From contig CAOLHI010001040.1 of NCBI GenBank assembly GCA_948474755.1, positions 186,001 to 250,000 of the forward strand: DNA of 64,000 bases, read 5' to 3'. Under the pieces are notes generated by a model. It had not been told where the DNA came from and searched no databases. It saw only the letters and a list, made by a program, of their open reading frames with translations. A program made the position numbers and the translations under genes. Below are positions 23,871 to 35,083 of the stretch, piece after piece. Every line of letters begins with the position of its first letter. Positions within the stretch are counted from its first letter, which is position 1. The DNA is from Ctenosaura bakeri (Eukaryota > Chordata > Lepidosauria > Squamata > Iguanidae).

Positions 23871-24530
23871 TAGAAACCCCTACTCATTTTCTGTTTTGAT
23901 CTTGTTTCTAGTATTGATCATGTGTTTGGATCCTGTACTGTCTTCAGACTTTGCTTCTGGTATAAACTCATTCCAATAAAGCTCTTTTTGTCTGCTGCCA
24001 ACATCAGAACAGTTCCACAGTATCCTTAATTCATTATTGCTTCAGTTAAGGGAGGAAGGAAAAGAAGGATGAGAAAGACTTCTCTGCAACTGCTAAAGCA
24101 GCAAGATAAGCAAGTGAATGAGAATTATAAGACTTTTGTCAGGAAAATGATCATTAATACTTGCTGAGTGTCATATCCTGAATGAAGAAATCACATACTT
24201 TACCTGTGTCACTAAAGGAAACATATACTTTAATATATTTTACAAAGTTTTGTTCATGGATATGTAGACCTATTCCATATTATCTTAAAGAAATGTCTGT
24301 CCCCTTCCTGTGGTAATGCTGCTTATTTATTACATCCCATTTTAGTCCCAGAGGGTTATGCTAGATAACATGTTATTAAAATAATCCCTTTACTTGCAGA
24401 ACCGTTAGATGTTGCCCACAACAAAAAGTTCTACACCACTTCCAATTTGTGTCCATAGACTAGGACAACATGAAGCCTCCTGCAGAGAGTACACTGAAAA
24501 CATATAGCAGAAGATTCCAAGGCTGAAAGA
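23871..24530. other. No gene recognised
   Basis: Unique-looking AT-rich sequence. An AATAAA near 23977 has no associated gene. Confidence 0.45.
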
Positions 24531-24881
24531 GTTGCATATGTTGAGGCTGAAGAAGACTGAGAGGTGATAGGAAAGCCATTTTTAAATATCCAAAAGGCTG
24601 TCATGGAGGAGATGGAACAAGTTTGTTTTCTGCTGCTCCAAAGGTTTGGACCCCAACTAGTGGATTCAAATTATGAGATTTCAAGTGAACATAAAGGGGG
24701 GAAATCCTGTCTGTAATTGCTGTGTGACAGAGGATTAGACTACTTTAGAAGATGATAGACTCTTCCTCATTAGGGAGAGCTTAGATGGCCTCCTCTCAGG
24801 GGTGATTTTACTGTGCATTCCTGAATGGCAGTGGAGTGTCTAGATAGTCCTTGTGATTCTTTCCAGCTCTATGATTCTATA
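24531..24881 (+). mobile_element. CR1 LINE 3' fragment
   Basis: GACTGAGAGGTGATAGGAAA, AATATCCAAAAGGCTGTCAT, TTGTTTTCTGCTGCTCC and the CR1 end words TTCCAGCTCTATGATTCTAT occur in the right order. It is diverged and non-coding. Confidence 0.85.
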
Positions 24882-26080
24882 TACATATGAATATGGAAGC
24901 AAGACTATTATACCATAAATGCAAGAGGCTGTTGACAAGGGAGAAGAGAGAGCTTGTTCACATCCAACAATTTCTGGAAGTACCATCAGTAGGAACTCTT
25001 ATCAAATTATGGATGAATACAAATCTCTGAGTCATTGAGTTTGGTTTTGTCAATTAAAGAGAGTATTCTGTGACTGCTGTCACTTAGTACAGATAGCATA
25101 GGGAACAGTCAAAGCTATCATCAAAAGAGTTCATTGACATCAAAGATAATTATTTGGCATGCTACTTGGTACTCCTAACATGAACTTCATTGTGACATGC
25201 TCAAATCTAATTGAACTTGCAAAACTGGTCTACAACAGTGGCTTACCATGAACACAGGGGTATTCTCTGTCCTAGTCAATATTTTTTAATGACCTTAAGG
25301 CATAGATGAATCGCTTGCACTTGGTTACCTCATTTGATGACTGTGCATAAATGTAAAAGTGAGAATAATTCAACAATGATGTGAGTGTGAACACCTCAGA
25401 TAAGGATCAGATGGGATAGCTAAATGGAATGTGACATAATTACATTTGAGCTTTTGACTTTATTTCTTCATTTTGATTATAAAGTGCCAATATGTTGCCT
25501 TGAACATATTAGATAAATTACAATGACAAAACTCAATGCAGAAATTAAGATCATTAACATACTAACGAACCTGCCAATGTTACAGAGACAAAATAATAAT
25601 ACAACAAGCTTGCCAAATGCCCATCATAATAATGACCTACATTGGAGTGTTTGTCCATTTCAGACAAATCTCTAGAATTATGCCTATCCACTGAAGCATG
25701 AAGCATTGTCGGCTGTCAGGCATTGGATATAAGAGTTTATGGATGACTGATCTGAATCTAGCAAGCAAATCCCATGTTATTATCCTCTAGATCCTGAGCT
25801 GTTTGGCATGTAACTCCCCAATTGTCTGATGACCTCATGCAGAATTCTTTGTCTAAGGTCAAGAATATTTACATATTTGACTTTTATTTTTCAAGTAATG
25901 TCGCTTAGGCATTTGTCAAGAATATTTTAAAATACCTTATCTTCTATTAAAATGATCTAAGTTGTAATCATCTTGTAGTTTTTCTATATGGTCATCTAGA
26001 AATCCATCAGTTGATGAATGGAGCGGGTGTCGAACAGTAAAATAAACACATAAATGTATGCCAAGATTGTACACTCACCT

Positions 26081-26220
26081 TTCAGCACCATGGCTATTTG
26101 ATATACTTTTTTTAACATGTTCTGGCAGAAGACTTACATGATAATGTATGTTCATCTTAATTTTGCAGACAGCATACAATTTTATGTGTGTTATAGGGAA
26201 TTGGAAATCTTGATATGAGT
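26081..26220 (+). repeat. Diverged direct repeat, copy 1
   Basis: It shares in order CAGCACCATGG, AGAAGACT, ATGATAAT, ATCTTAATTTT, GGGAATT and AAATCT with 26793-26970. It is not a recognised transposon. Confidence 0.6.
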
Positions 26221-26529
26221 GCTTTCATTACATACATTTCCTAGAGTAAATGTAACTACAAAAGCTTTGTTATTGAAATGATTTTAAATTTTGTGCAACG
26301 TTGTTCTTGTTGGATGCTTTCAGACATTATTGTTTAAAAATGCTTTATGACCATGCAGATTGTTATTTCTTCCCATGAATTGGGAAGCAGGCTCCTGTTT
26401 TAAAAAATAAAATAAAATAATTCCCTCTATCTAGGGAGTATGGTTATCAAGATTATAGACTAGGAAGGAATCCATTTCCTTTTTCTTTTTATCACTCTGC
26501 TTCTCAACCAGTAAGAGCAATGGATTAAA

Positions 26530-26770
26530 ATGCAAATAGGCAAGCTACTCTACAGCAAAGTCATGGTTTTACAAACATGCATTCTTTCCTCCACTGTCGG
26601 TGACATTTCTTCCAATGACAAAAGGTCATGGAACTAATTAATGGCAAATCAAAGCCGTGAAAAATGGATATTAATGAAGTGTAACTCTGAGTAATAAAGC
26701 TATAAGTAACCTCTGATAACAAACACGTTTTCCTAATAACATCTTCAATTATCTTCATTAATGCCTCTCC
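26530..26770. promoter_or_regulatory. Candidate conserved non-coding block
   Basis: It is dense in homeodomain-like cores (CTAATTAATGGC, ATTAATGAAG, CTTCATTAATGCC), repeat-free, and lies between two copies of a local duplication. Texture-based call; it needs cross-species alignment. Confidence 0.3.
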
Positions 26771-26792
26771 ACGGTGAGATGTGTAAGCTAGT

Positions 26793-26970
26793 CTCTCAGC
26801 ACCATGGACAGAAGCAGATTTGGTATGGTTCCTTCAAATGCCTTCACTTAATGCACTCAACAAAGTGTATCAATAGAAGACTCAAATGATAATAATGTAC
26901 ATTTATCTTAATTTTTAAGGGTGGCATATTCTTTGTTCATGTCATAGAGAATTTCAAATCTCAATGAGAT
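26793..26970 (+). repeat. Diverged direct repeat, copy 2
   Basis: Partner of 26081-26220 in the same orientation, about 710 bases away. It is slightly longer because of insertions after CAGCACCATGG. Confidence 0.6.
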
Positions 26971-27628
26971 TTTTTTTTTTTTTTTGATCACCCAGGAAGT
27001 TTCTGGGCTTTCAGGAGACATACAAGGCACTTGCTCCTGTCAAATGCTTAGAATCCTGCTTCTATAATCATGGTATTGCTAAGTTTGCTGACAATGGCTG
27101 CAGCCTGTCACTTTTCTCCTTGTCCCTGTCATATGCCTGGATTCAGATAAGCTTCAGTTGGTACATACATATACATATTATCTTACTTGCCTGCACCTAA
27201 CACCAAAAATGAGCTCCGCAATGGAGAAAGATGTCAGAATGACAGCCAAGAGAAAATAGTCCCTTATCTATAATAGATATGGACCATTGCTCCAACACCT
27301 TTGCTTAAATTCCTGTTCAGGATGAGCCATAATATCTGTTTAGGAAAAACCATCACTTAGGGACAAGAGGGATTCTTAGCTTATTACATTTTTGCTCAGG
27401 CACTGTACTAAAGGTGAGGGAAGCTCTTTGTTCTTATCTCATTAAGTTTTCTTCCCATACTTTTTTCTTGTATGTTGATTAGGAGATTGTGTTTGCTTCC
27501 TGCACTGACATTTGTGCAGGTTTTATTATGTTTTCCTAATCTGCATATTTATTTGCATCATTTTCCCTTTGACTAAAACCTGTTTCTATGCTTTTCCATC
27601 CAGTTGTACATATTTTATGAGACTCAGC

Positions 27629-27750
27629 AAGGTATATTGGTATGAGTGTTGGACTAGGACTCTGAGAGGCCACAGTTTAAATCTCCACTCAGCCATGGAA
27701 GCACATTAGATGACCTTGGGCAACTCACATTCTCCCAGCCTCAGTCATAA
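27629..27750 (+). mobile_element. Sauria-type SINE, 5' part
   Basis: The tRNA-like head GAGTGTTGGACTAGGACTCT, then AGTTTAAATCTCCACTC (B box region) and GACCTTGGGCAACTCACA with TCCCAGCCTCAG, is the familiar lizard SINE head and body. The 3' tail that such SINEs share with Bov-B LINEs is missing, so the copy is truncated. Confidence 0.8.
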
Positions 27751-28143
27751 AGGTTTCATTTAGCTGTTTAGGCTACTGTTGTTGTTTTCCACAAATATGT
27801 CTAATTCCCATTTCAAAGTCATCTAAACAAGTAGCCATTTTACTGCTTAATATGAGTAACTCCCAGAATCCCCATGAATTTACAACAGATGATTACAAGC
27901 TTTAGTGCTAAGGTCTAGGAGTAAGGAAAAAAGAACAGCTCTCACCAAGAGATGAATTTATAATATAATGAAACTAGGATTTTTTTCCTTTTATCTCCCC
28001 TCTACTTACAGACCCCCAAGACCATATTTTTAGACTGTACCTGTGATTTAGAGGTAGTATATAACTGGATCATCCTGGTCTTTGTTAACATTGTCCAGAT
28101 CATCCATGTTACAATACAAACTTTTCTGTCTTATCTCATCATG

Positions 28144-28578
28144 GGCCCTTTCTGCACCGGGCTATTAAAATGGCACAGAGTGACCTCTGATGGAGGTCTT
28201 CTGCACCGTGGAGTGGACTGGGTCAGACTACTTTTTGTAGTTCTGCACCTCAGTCCACTCCGGAGTGACTGGAACTGGTCGTGCAGCGTGCTTTTTAAAA
28301 ACCTCTTTTAAGAGGGCGACCCCTTGTCACTCCGTCGCCGCGATCCAGTGCAGATTTGCAGTGCGTGCCTGCAGATCTGCCAGGAGCAGGCTTTAGGCTG
28401 GCAAGCCTCTCCGGTTGGTGGACATCCTCCACCAACCGGAAGCCGCCATTTTGGATGCTGGAGCAGTGCAGAGCAATGAGCTCACACTGCTCCTTGTCCC
28501 GACGGACTCGATCGGACGGAGAAGAAATCCAGTGAGTCCCGTTTCTGCCCGATTCACGCCCCACGTGTGGAAAGGGCC
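28144..28578 (+). mobile_element. MITE family B copy
   Basis: Ends GGCCCTTTCTGCAC and GTGTGGAAAGGGCC bound 435 GC-rich bases. ATG flanks both sides, which could be a 3-bp duplication. It contains an exact 13-bp-arm hairpin (28410-28440). No coding capacity. Confidence 0.85.
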
Positions 28579-30177
28579 ATGGTTATCTTCTTTTTCTAAA
28601 CAACAACATCTCTAAAATCCTGTGGTCTTTTCTCAAATATGAAATGCTGCAATTTTGGTTGATCTTTTCTGTCCCCTTTCCAGATCGATAACAATCTTTT
28701 TGACATAGGTTGCAGGGAGGAAAACCATTGCATGGCACACAAAGCATGGTTGCAACATGCATATGGAGAATCATGACTGTTGATGTTTTAATTTCAGTCC
28801 TTATATAATAACCAAAATAAAATGAAAGTAGTGCTGAAGGGTACTTTTGTTCTAGATGCAAGAGATGGAATGTTTCAAAGCTGATTTTGTACAGTCAGTG
28901 TGGTAGATACAAAGAGATATTTTACTTACAAACGCTAGTCACTTTTCTTGCTTAAATCCGGTTCTTAGTTCCAACTAGAATATAGCTACTCAATCAATGG
29001 GATATACATAATTCTTGATTTGCCAGTCAGGTATTCATTCAATAGGTTTATCTAACTGGAACTAGCAACTGAATTTAGATCATGGTCTGTCTGGAAGAAG
29101 TTTCAGAAGCAATCCCTTTCTAGTCACTTTAACTGAATATACTTGGGCTTTGAAATTTGGACCTCAACTAAATTACAGAGGACCTGATATGGTAATAAAG
29201 TACAGCTTCTTTTATAACTGCAGGTTATGATGATTCTTTCACATCAAAAACTCATTTGTGTGAGTGCGTTTGGTTGGAGCTCAAACAAATAAAAATGTAA
29301 ACCAGTATAGAGAATGGCTGTATTTTCATTTTGGATGAGTTTTCCCTTCTTGACATCAGTGAAATGAGGCCAAAAAGCCTATGGCATAGGTCATTTATGG
29401 ACCACATCCATATAGATGTATTCCCTATTCTAGGCTTCTCTCAAGGCAGAAAAAAAAAACCCCTTCTGATATATATACTTTTTCTTTTGCTTGTTCCCAC
29501 ATTGCAGTTCTGTTTTCTAGAGACTGCTGTGACATCTAAACCACTGCATCTGTTTGGGCTGTAAGTCATAAAATGAATGTCTAGCACTGTTCTCTGTCTC
29601 CCATAACTCTAAGAAAATGGAGTAGTCTGTTTCTTTTTTAAAGTTGCTCATGTTGCTTCAATATGCTATAAGTTCAGATAAAAATAGGGTATGTTTTCAA
29701 ACTGTGAAACTGATGAATCTAAAATACCCATGCTAGCAATGGCTTAGGTATACAGCTTTGTTTTGCCTTCTGCAGTAACAGCTATGAGTAACAACTACTA
29801 AGTAATCAAGAATGTACACAGCACAGTAAAAAAAAAAATCATTTTGGTTTACTTGGCATCCATGCTATATCTGCCTCAAGAAGAGTCTGGCTCAAGCAGT
29901 GTTCAAGACAGGGAAACTTTAAGTTGCTAGAAATAGTTGGTTGACCAAATTCAATGGATTCATCTAAGTCATCTAAGTCATCAAATAATCTTGGGCTATT
30001 CTGATAATTTGAACTTTAATTTCAGTATTCCCACTCTCATCGAGAATAGCCAGTGGTAAGAGGGTGTAGGATTTGCAATACAAAAAATCTGAAAGGCTAA
30101 AATTTCACCATTCATGCTTTAAGCAGTAAGTTTGAACCAATAAAATGTCCTAGAAGTATAGCAGAACTGAATCAGAG
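28579..30177. other. No gene recognised
   Basis: Unique-looking AT-rich sequence. Short open frames (for example 29331-29564) have no recognisable content. Confidence 0.45.
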
Positions 30178-30470
30178 ACTCATAGAATTGTAGAGTTGGA
30201 AGAGATCACAAGGGCCATCAAGTCCAACCCCTTGCCAGGTGAGAATACACCATCAAAATATTCCCAACAGATGGCCATTCAACCTCTACTTAAAAACTTC
30301 CAAAGAAGGAGAATCCACTACAATCTGAGGCAGCATATTCCACTGTCCAACTGCTTTTATCACCAGGGAGTTCTTCCTAATGTTTAGATGGAATCTCTTT
30401 TCCTGAATTTTGAAGCCATTGTTCCATGTCCTAGCCTCTGAAGGGGAAGGTCTCCCTATATCAGCCTGTC
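30178..30470 (-). mobile_element. CR1 LINE 3' fragment
   Basis: CATAGAATTGTAGAGTTGGA, GGGCCATCAAGTCCAACCCC, AACTTCCAAAGAAGGAG and TTCTTCCTAATGTTTAGATG are the CR1 3' end in reverse orientation, well preserved. Confidence 0.9.
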
Positions 30471-30539
30471 AAGAGTTCTAAGATCTTCAGGAATAAGCCT
30501 TGCCATGGTTTCACCAGTGTCACAGAAGAACATACAACA

Positions 30540-30840
30540 GGGCCTTCCCAGCAACTGCTCCCCTCCCACAGGAAGCTAGGCTGGCTTCCTCTTTGTTCTC
30601 CTTGTGTTGACAGAAAAACACTTTTTTTATTTAAACATGCATTTGGCAATTAATTGGTTGTTCAGAATGGTTCTTCTAATGGAGCATGTGTGCTACATTT
30701 TTAATTTTTTTTAGTCATGTTGTAAATTGAACTGTTTTTAAACTTTTGTATCAGGTGTTTTGTTTGTTGTAAGCCACCATGGATTCCATACTAGAAGAAA
30801 GGGAGAATATTGCATACATACACACAAACAAGCATACACA
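30540..30840 (+). mobile_element. L2/CR1-type LINE 3' tail
   Basis: A T-rich 3' UTR runs into TTGTAAGCCACCATGG and AAGGGAGAATATTGCATACA, the usual genome-end pattern of these LINEs. Only a decayed trace of the C-terminal frame is left. Confidence 0.55.
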
Positions 30841-31189
30841 AAATGTAATGATTTGAAGGCAAGCAGACATAAATTTATTGTGCACAGCCAAAGGCCTTTC
30901 AAAATCTAAAATAAGAGGCAGTTATCAATTCAATGCTGAAATTTAAAAACAGATTATTATACCAGTCTCTCCCATCTTAAATATTTATTCACCATTATGA
31001 TCCTCAATAAAATGAGAAGGCAATCTCTCAGCAGCCACTGCAACTAAAACTACAGAGTATGTAATAGATAAATAATTATTAGCTAATTATAATATTATCA
31101 ATTCCTTGGTTGAACAAAGTGGGTACAAATAAAAAATAGGTGACAAGAATCTTTTTCTATAAGCTTATTAGAGGGGGGAAACAGCAAAT
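30841..31189. other. No gene recognised
   Basis: AT-rich sequence between an L2-type tail and the R4-like LINE. Nothing supported. Confidence 0.4.
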
Positions 31190-32031
31190 AGTGGTTACAT
31201 CTTAAATCTGATTGCAACCATAAACACATTTTTGTTCTTTATAACATATTCCTAACTATCTCCCCTCAAGGTAACCAGAATGCATTTGCTTGAATCTCAA
31301 TTCAGTGAGGGCTCTATGAAGTTGGATAAGTTGTCAGTATCTGAAGATAACCTACCTTGCATGATTAATATGCAGTGGAGAATAGCACATATACAATTGT
31401 GCTCTGGCAATAGATGCTCTATCATGATTGCCATCCTGGTCAAAAATCCAATTGTTAAAAGCTCGGAGATTGAGACTCAAAATTTTTACCAAGTTAAGAT
31501 GATCTTTCAATTGATTTGGCACAACTGTGCCCATCTTCTATTCTTCAATTGCTCCAGCCAGCAAAGATTAGTAAGGGAATTGTCCTTGAGGCTGTATCTA
31601 AAATACAGTACCTAAAATAGGGCAGTGCTATTCTGGCTGCAATGGATGGGTCATCCAGTTCAGCCCTAGCATGAGATGATAGAGAAACATGGAGAAGTTC
31701 TAATATCTGCCTCATAAATTTGTTCTGCAGAACTTCTCTAAGTTGGATTTGGTTTCCTGTCCCCAGATTTCTTCTCCAGATAACATCTGTGCTATTATTT
31801 TAGCAACAAAGACCTTAAGAGCTGGATGCACTAGCTGAGCCTCTTCTGATATAGAAGAAGCTTTAAAGCTGCCCAGTAGATGTAACACTTGTACATTTAA
31901 TAACTTCAACATGATGCTTCCAACAAAGATTCTTGCTAAAATGTAACTCCTGGTACTTGAATGAGCAAACAAATTCTATGGCATACCGATCAAGTGATAA
32001 ATTGTACCTATGAGCTGTCTTCCCCTAAACC
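31190..32031 (-). pseudogene. LINE reverse transcriptase C-terminal part, R4-like, broken
   Basis: On the minus strand, frames interrupted by stops and shifts still read like the region after the reverse transcriptase core. FVCSFKYQELHFSKNLCW resembles the post-catalytic YLG..F..NLSW motif. ALKVFVAKIIAQMLSGEEIW resembles the segment K..AQLLYG..IW. Then come LHRALTELRF and LEGR, followed by a cysteine-rich piece (CVYGCN) near the end. This order is known from R4/Dong-like and related LINE proteins; the exact clade is my inference. Its N-terminal continuation lies beyond the SPIN insertion, at 32822-32905. Confidence 0.55.
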
Positions 32032-32095
32032 AGCGGTTCTCAACCTGTGGGTCGCGACCCCTTTGGGTGGTCGAATGACCCTTTCACAAGGGCCA

Positions 32096-32136
32096 CCTAA
32101 GACCATCGGAAAATATGTATTTCCGATGGTCTTAGG
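32096..32136. repeat. Perfect 17-bp-arm palindrome in SPIN
   Basis: Arms CCTAAGACCATCGGAAA and its exact complement (32120-32136) surround a 7-base spacer. The left arm is normal SPIN subterminal sequence; the right arm is an inverted copy of it. Confidence 0.9.
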
Positions 32137-32148
32137 CTCCATTCCCTC

Positions 32149-32288
32149 CTCAGTGGTGGTGCGCAAGCGCAAGCCACGCGCTTGCATCCTCCTGCCCCTT
32201 TGGCGGGAATGCATGCGGCCACAGCATTGCCACAGTAGGAGTGGTGGTGCACAAGCATGAGCTACATGCTCACATCCTCCTGCCCCCT
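32149..32288 (+). repeat. Diverged direct repeat in SPIN interior
   Basis: A unit of about 48 bases, GTGGTGGTGC...CATCCTCCTGCCCC, occurs twice, starting near 32153 and near 32240. Differences are mostly transitions at CpG sites, as methylation decay would give. Confidence 0.75.
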
Positions 32289-32821
32289 GTTCAGAAGGGA
32301 CTGAAATCACTCCCCTTCTCCGCTACTGGGAGAACCTCCCATCTGACAGGCCAGCTTGGGGCGGCGGCAGCAGCACGGGGGGCAGGCCCCCTCCTCACCA
32401 CAGCCCCTGCCCCACTCATCATGGAGGGGGGCGCTGCGGAAGGGCCGGGAAGCATAAGGTGACACCTTTCCGGGGGGCGAACTGCGCCTGGGGCAAAAGA
32501 CAAAGACGCTGGGATTCCTCCTCCCCCGGTGAGGGTTGACACTCTGGAAACTTTTCCCACACTGTCCCCCCCAGCGGAAATGAGAGTGAAGCAGAAACAG
32601 AGCCTGGGGGGGGTTCTCGAAGTTCTTTTCCTTGGGGAGATGCGCGGCTCCTCTTTCCCTCCCTGCCTGCCCAATTCCTGGCTGACCAGGCGGCCTTTGC
32701 CGGGGTCGGGGGAGGCATTGTAAATAATAAATAAATAACTTTATGGTCGGGGGTCACCACAACATGAGGAACTGTATTAAAGGGTTGCGACATTAGGAAG
32801 GTTGAGAACCACTGCCCTAAA

Positions 32822-33000
32822 CCATAAACTCAATTTTGGAGTAGCTAATTATCGCTTGTTATGTGCAAATCTGTTCAAATTTTGATAGCAGTCTTTTATT
32901 AGAACGCTAATAAATACAACAGTGGGGTTCAGATCCCAGCAGTGATATGAAGAAGAGCTGTTCCCTTATTTTATCATCAGGAAACTTTAAATTAATTGCT
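32822..33000 (-). pseudogene. R4-like LINE, upstream part
   Basis: On the minus strand, a frame reading LLSKFEQICT and SYSKIEFMV resembles the reverse transcriptase motif after the catalytic site (F..YC..., NY.KTKFMVF). It leads directly into the segment at 31190-32031 once the SPIN insertion is set aside. It decays beyond about 32905. Confidence 0.45.
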
Positions 33001-33299
33001 TCTTCATTGCAGCAATGGCTTTTTAAAGAGATACATAGATACAATATATAGATGCAAGAATTCTTTGTTAGTATGGTGGGTTTCTTTTTTAAAAAAACAA
33101 CATATAATAAAACTCTTAATCACTTCCAGTTGCACTTCACATTTTTTCTAGACTTCAGCATCTTGTTTTTGTCTGCAATCCTTACTCCCTGAAGAAAACT
33201 TTGATAATTTAAAACATTCTGTAAACACTGAGAATATTATGGGTGCCATCATCATAAAACTTTGTGACTGAACTTGCATAGTGAATCTGCAACCACCAG

Positions 33300-33720
33300 T
33301 TGCTTTAAAAAAAATTTCTTGAATATTTTTATTAGAAATTTAAAAATAAAATATAAAAGGATATTTCAAGCAATGTTTCTCAAAATTAACAACAACAATG
33401 AATTAAACATTTCCCTTCATTACAAAAATTGTGTATGAATAGCTTAGGACAATGGGTCAAACAACATTAAATAATATCCAATTATAAAATGAAAGATTTA
33501 GTTAATATCTATACAGCAATTGCTCTCTGCCAAATAAGGCTATAGTTCAATTATAATCATATATATCTTAAGTTTAGCATAGTCATTAATCATGATTCAA
33601 GTTCTTTTACCTGATTACAACTTCCATGTCTAAGATTATGGGAGATAATATATTTGTTTCATAGTTCCTTCAATTTTAAATTGAACCACTGAGTCTTCAA
33701 CATTCTTGTTGCCAACACAA
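33300..33720 (-). repeat. Possible L1-like 3' end
   Basis: On the minus strand the T/A-rich run ends CTAATAAAAATATTCAAG with an oligo(A)-like end at 33310, as in L1 3' tails. No coding trace. Confidence 0.3.
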
Positions 33721-33907
33721 AGTCATCAGCATGCCAAAAGCAGAGCAAACATATTTAATCTTGCACAGATAAAGCATACCACATTCCTTTGCTAGATGTA
33801 TACCATCATGTCTGTGAGACCAAATATTTCCCCTCTACTTTGAGAATACTGATGACTCTGCAGGGGCCACAGAAACATAAGAAATGTCAGGCAAAGACCT
33901 ATCTTTG

Positions 33908-34494
33908 GGCTTTTTCGCACTTTGGGAAGAAAACGGGGCAGTCTGTTACTCACCAGACTGGCGCGCTCCCTCAGACGATCCATGCTGATCCGGAGCAGTA
34001 TTTGCCCGCGCTACACACTGCTCCGGTGACGAAAATGGAGGCTTCCAGTTGGTGGAGGTTCTCCACCAACCAACTGGAAACCTCCATTTTCATCCCCGGA
34101 ACAGTGTGTAGCGCGGGCACGCACTGCTCCGGATCAGCGTGGATTGTCAGAAGGAGTGCGCCAGTCTGGTGAGTAACAGGCTGCCCTGTTTTCTCCACCA
34201 ACCAGAGAAGCTTGCCAGCCAGAAGCTCACCCCTGGAAGATCTGCAGCCTCGCACTGGTGCAAGCCTGCAGATCTACACAGGAGTGCAGCGACGGACTGG
34301 GGCGCGCCAGGCTATTGAAAGACCTGTTTTAAGCGGTCATTCAATAGCACAGTGAACCACCAGTTCTGGTCATTCTGGAGCAGGCTGAAGTCCGAAACTA
34401 CAGAAAGTATTCCGGACCCAGTTGTCCCCCAAGTGCAAACGTCCTCACTGGAGGACGCGCTGCCCAGTTTTAAAAACAAAATGCAGAAAAGGCC
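33908..34494 (-). mobile_element. MITE family B copy with inverted duplication
   Basis: Ends GGCTTTTTCGCAC and ATGCAGAAAAGGCC bound 587 bases. The right two thirds match the other family B copies in reverse. The left third is an inverted copy of part of the same element, making a 265-bp foldback (33929-34193). A family-type hairpin is at 34312-34347. Confidence 0.8.
33929..34193. repeat. 265-bp near-perfect inverted repeat
   Basis: Arms of about 130 bases run from GAAAACGGGGCAG outward-left to CTGCCCTGTTTTC outward-right, meeting near 34061 at GGTGGAGGTTCTCCACC. Mismatches are few. Confidence 0.9.
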
Positions 34495-35083
34495 TTTATT
34501 TGATAGAATTCCATTACTTAGAGAGTTCCAATCACATAACTGAAAATCCACTTTCAACATCTTGGAATATTAAGATCCATAGAAACTTGCCGTTTATTAT
34601 ATCTGACCACTGATCTATCTAGCACTGTTTATTCCAAGATTCGGGACTTTTGGGTCCTCTAGATGTAGCTAGACAACTTCCAGAATCCCTCACAATTGAC
34701 TTTCCAGTCCAACAACATCTGGAGATGTCAGCAATTATCCAGACTTAAGAAGGGAGGTTTTCTCAGCCCTGCCTAAAAATGTTAGCAGTTGAATGTGGAA
34801 CCTTAGATATACAAAACCTGTCCTATACCACTGGGGTGTAATCTGCCTTTATGTAAGTAGGAAATGATGTGAATATGCAAGCTCTTACCAGAGTTACCAC
34901 AATGTATTAGGCCTATATTTAAAAACAAAGAATGCATTTATCAAAAGCAGATGCTACTCCAAAATGTGGGTGAATCAGGAATCTACCTTCAATGACAGTA
35001 CCTCTGTGCAAAGATGGGAAATAATTAGGTCAAATTAGGAGGCCTGTGCGATGGCAGTAACCTAACAAGATCTTTGACACCAA
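34495..35083. other. No gene recognised
   Basis: Unique-looking. The last about 60 bases (35025-35083) resemble 42715-42765 and may be retroelement leader. Confidence 0.4.

Larger units (their letters stand above)
24882..27628. other. No gene recognised; local duplication
   Basis: Largely unique AT-rich DNA. It contains two diverged direct repeats (26081-26220 and 26793-26970) and, between them, a conserved-looking block. Confidence 0.45.
32032..32813 (+). mobile_element. SPIN-type hAT transposon, non-autonomous
   Basis: The left end CAGCGGTTCTCAACCTGTGG continues with GTCGCGACCCCTTTGGG and GACCATCGGAAAA. The right end has GGGGGTCACCACAACATGAG, CTGTATTAAAGGGT and GGTTGAGAACCACTG. These are the diagnostic ends of SPIN, a hAT family known for horizontal transfer among tetrapods. 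The 8-bp duplication CCCTAAAC is exact (32024-32031 and 32814-32821). No transposase is present. Instead, about 580 bases of GC- and CpG-rich DNA (roughly 32140-32720) unlike the usual SPIN interior lie between the ends. It sits inside an R4-like LINE. Confidence 0.9.

Noticed and set aside
31280..31615. 111-codon plus-strand frame
   Set aside because: Antisense shadow of the R4-like LINE segment.
32291..32793. Overlapping 124-127-codon frames on the minus strand
   Set aside because: They lie in the GC-rich cargo of the SPIN element and run past the element end; stop codons are rare there because of base composition.
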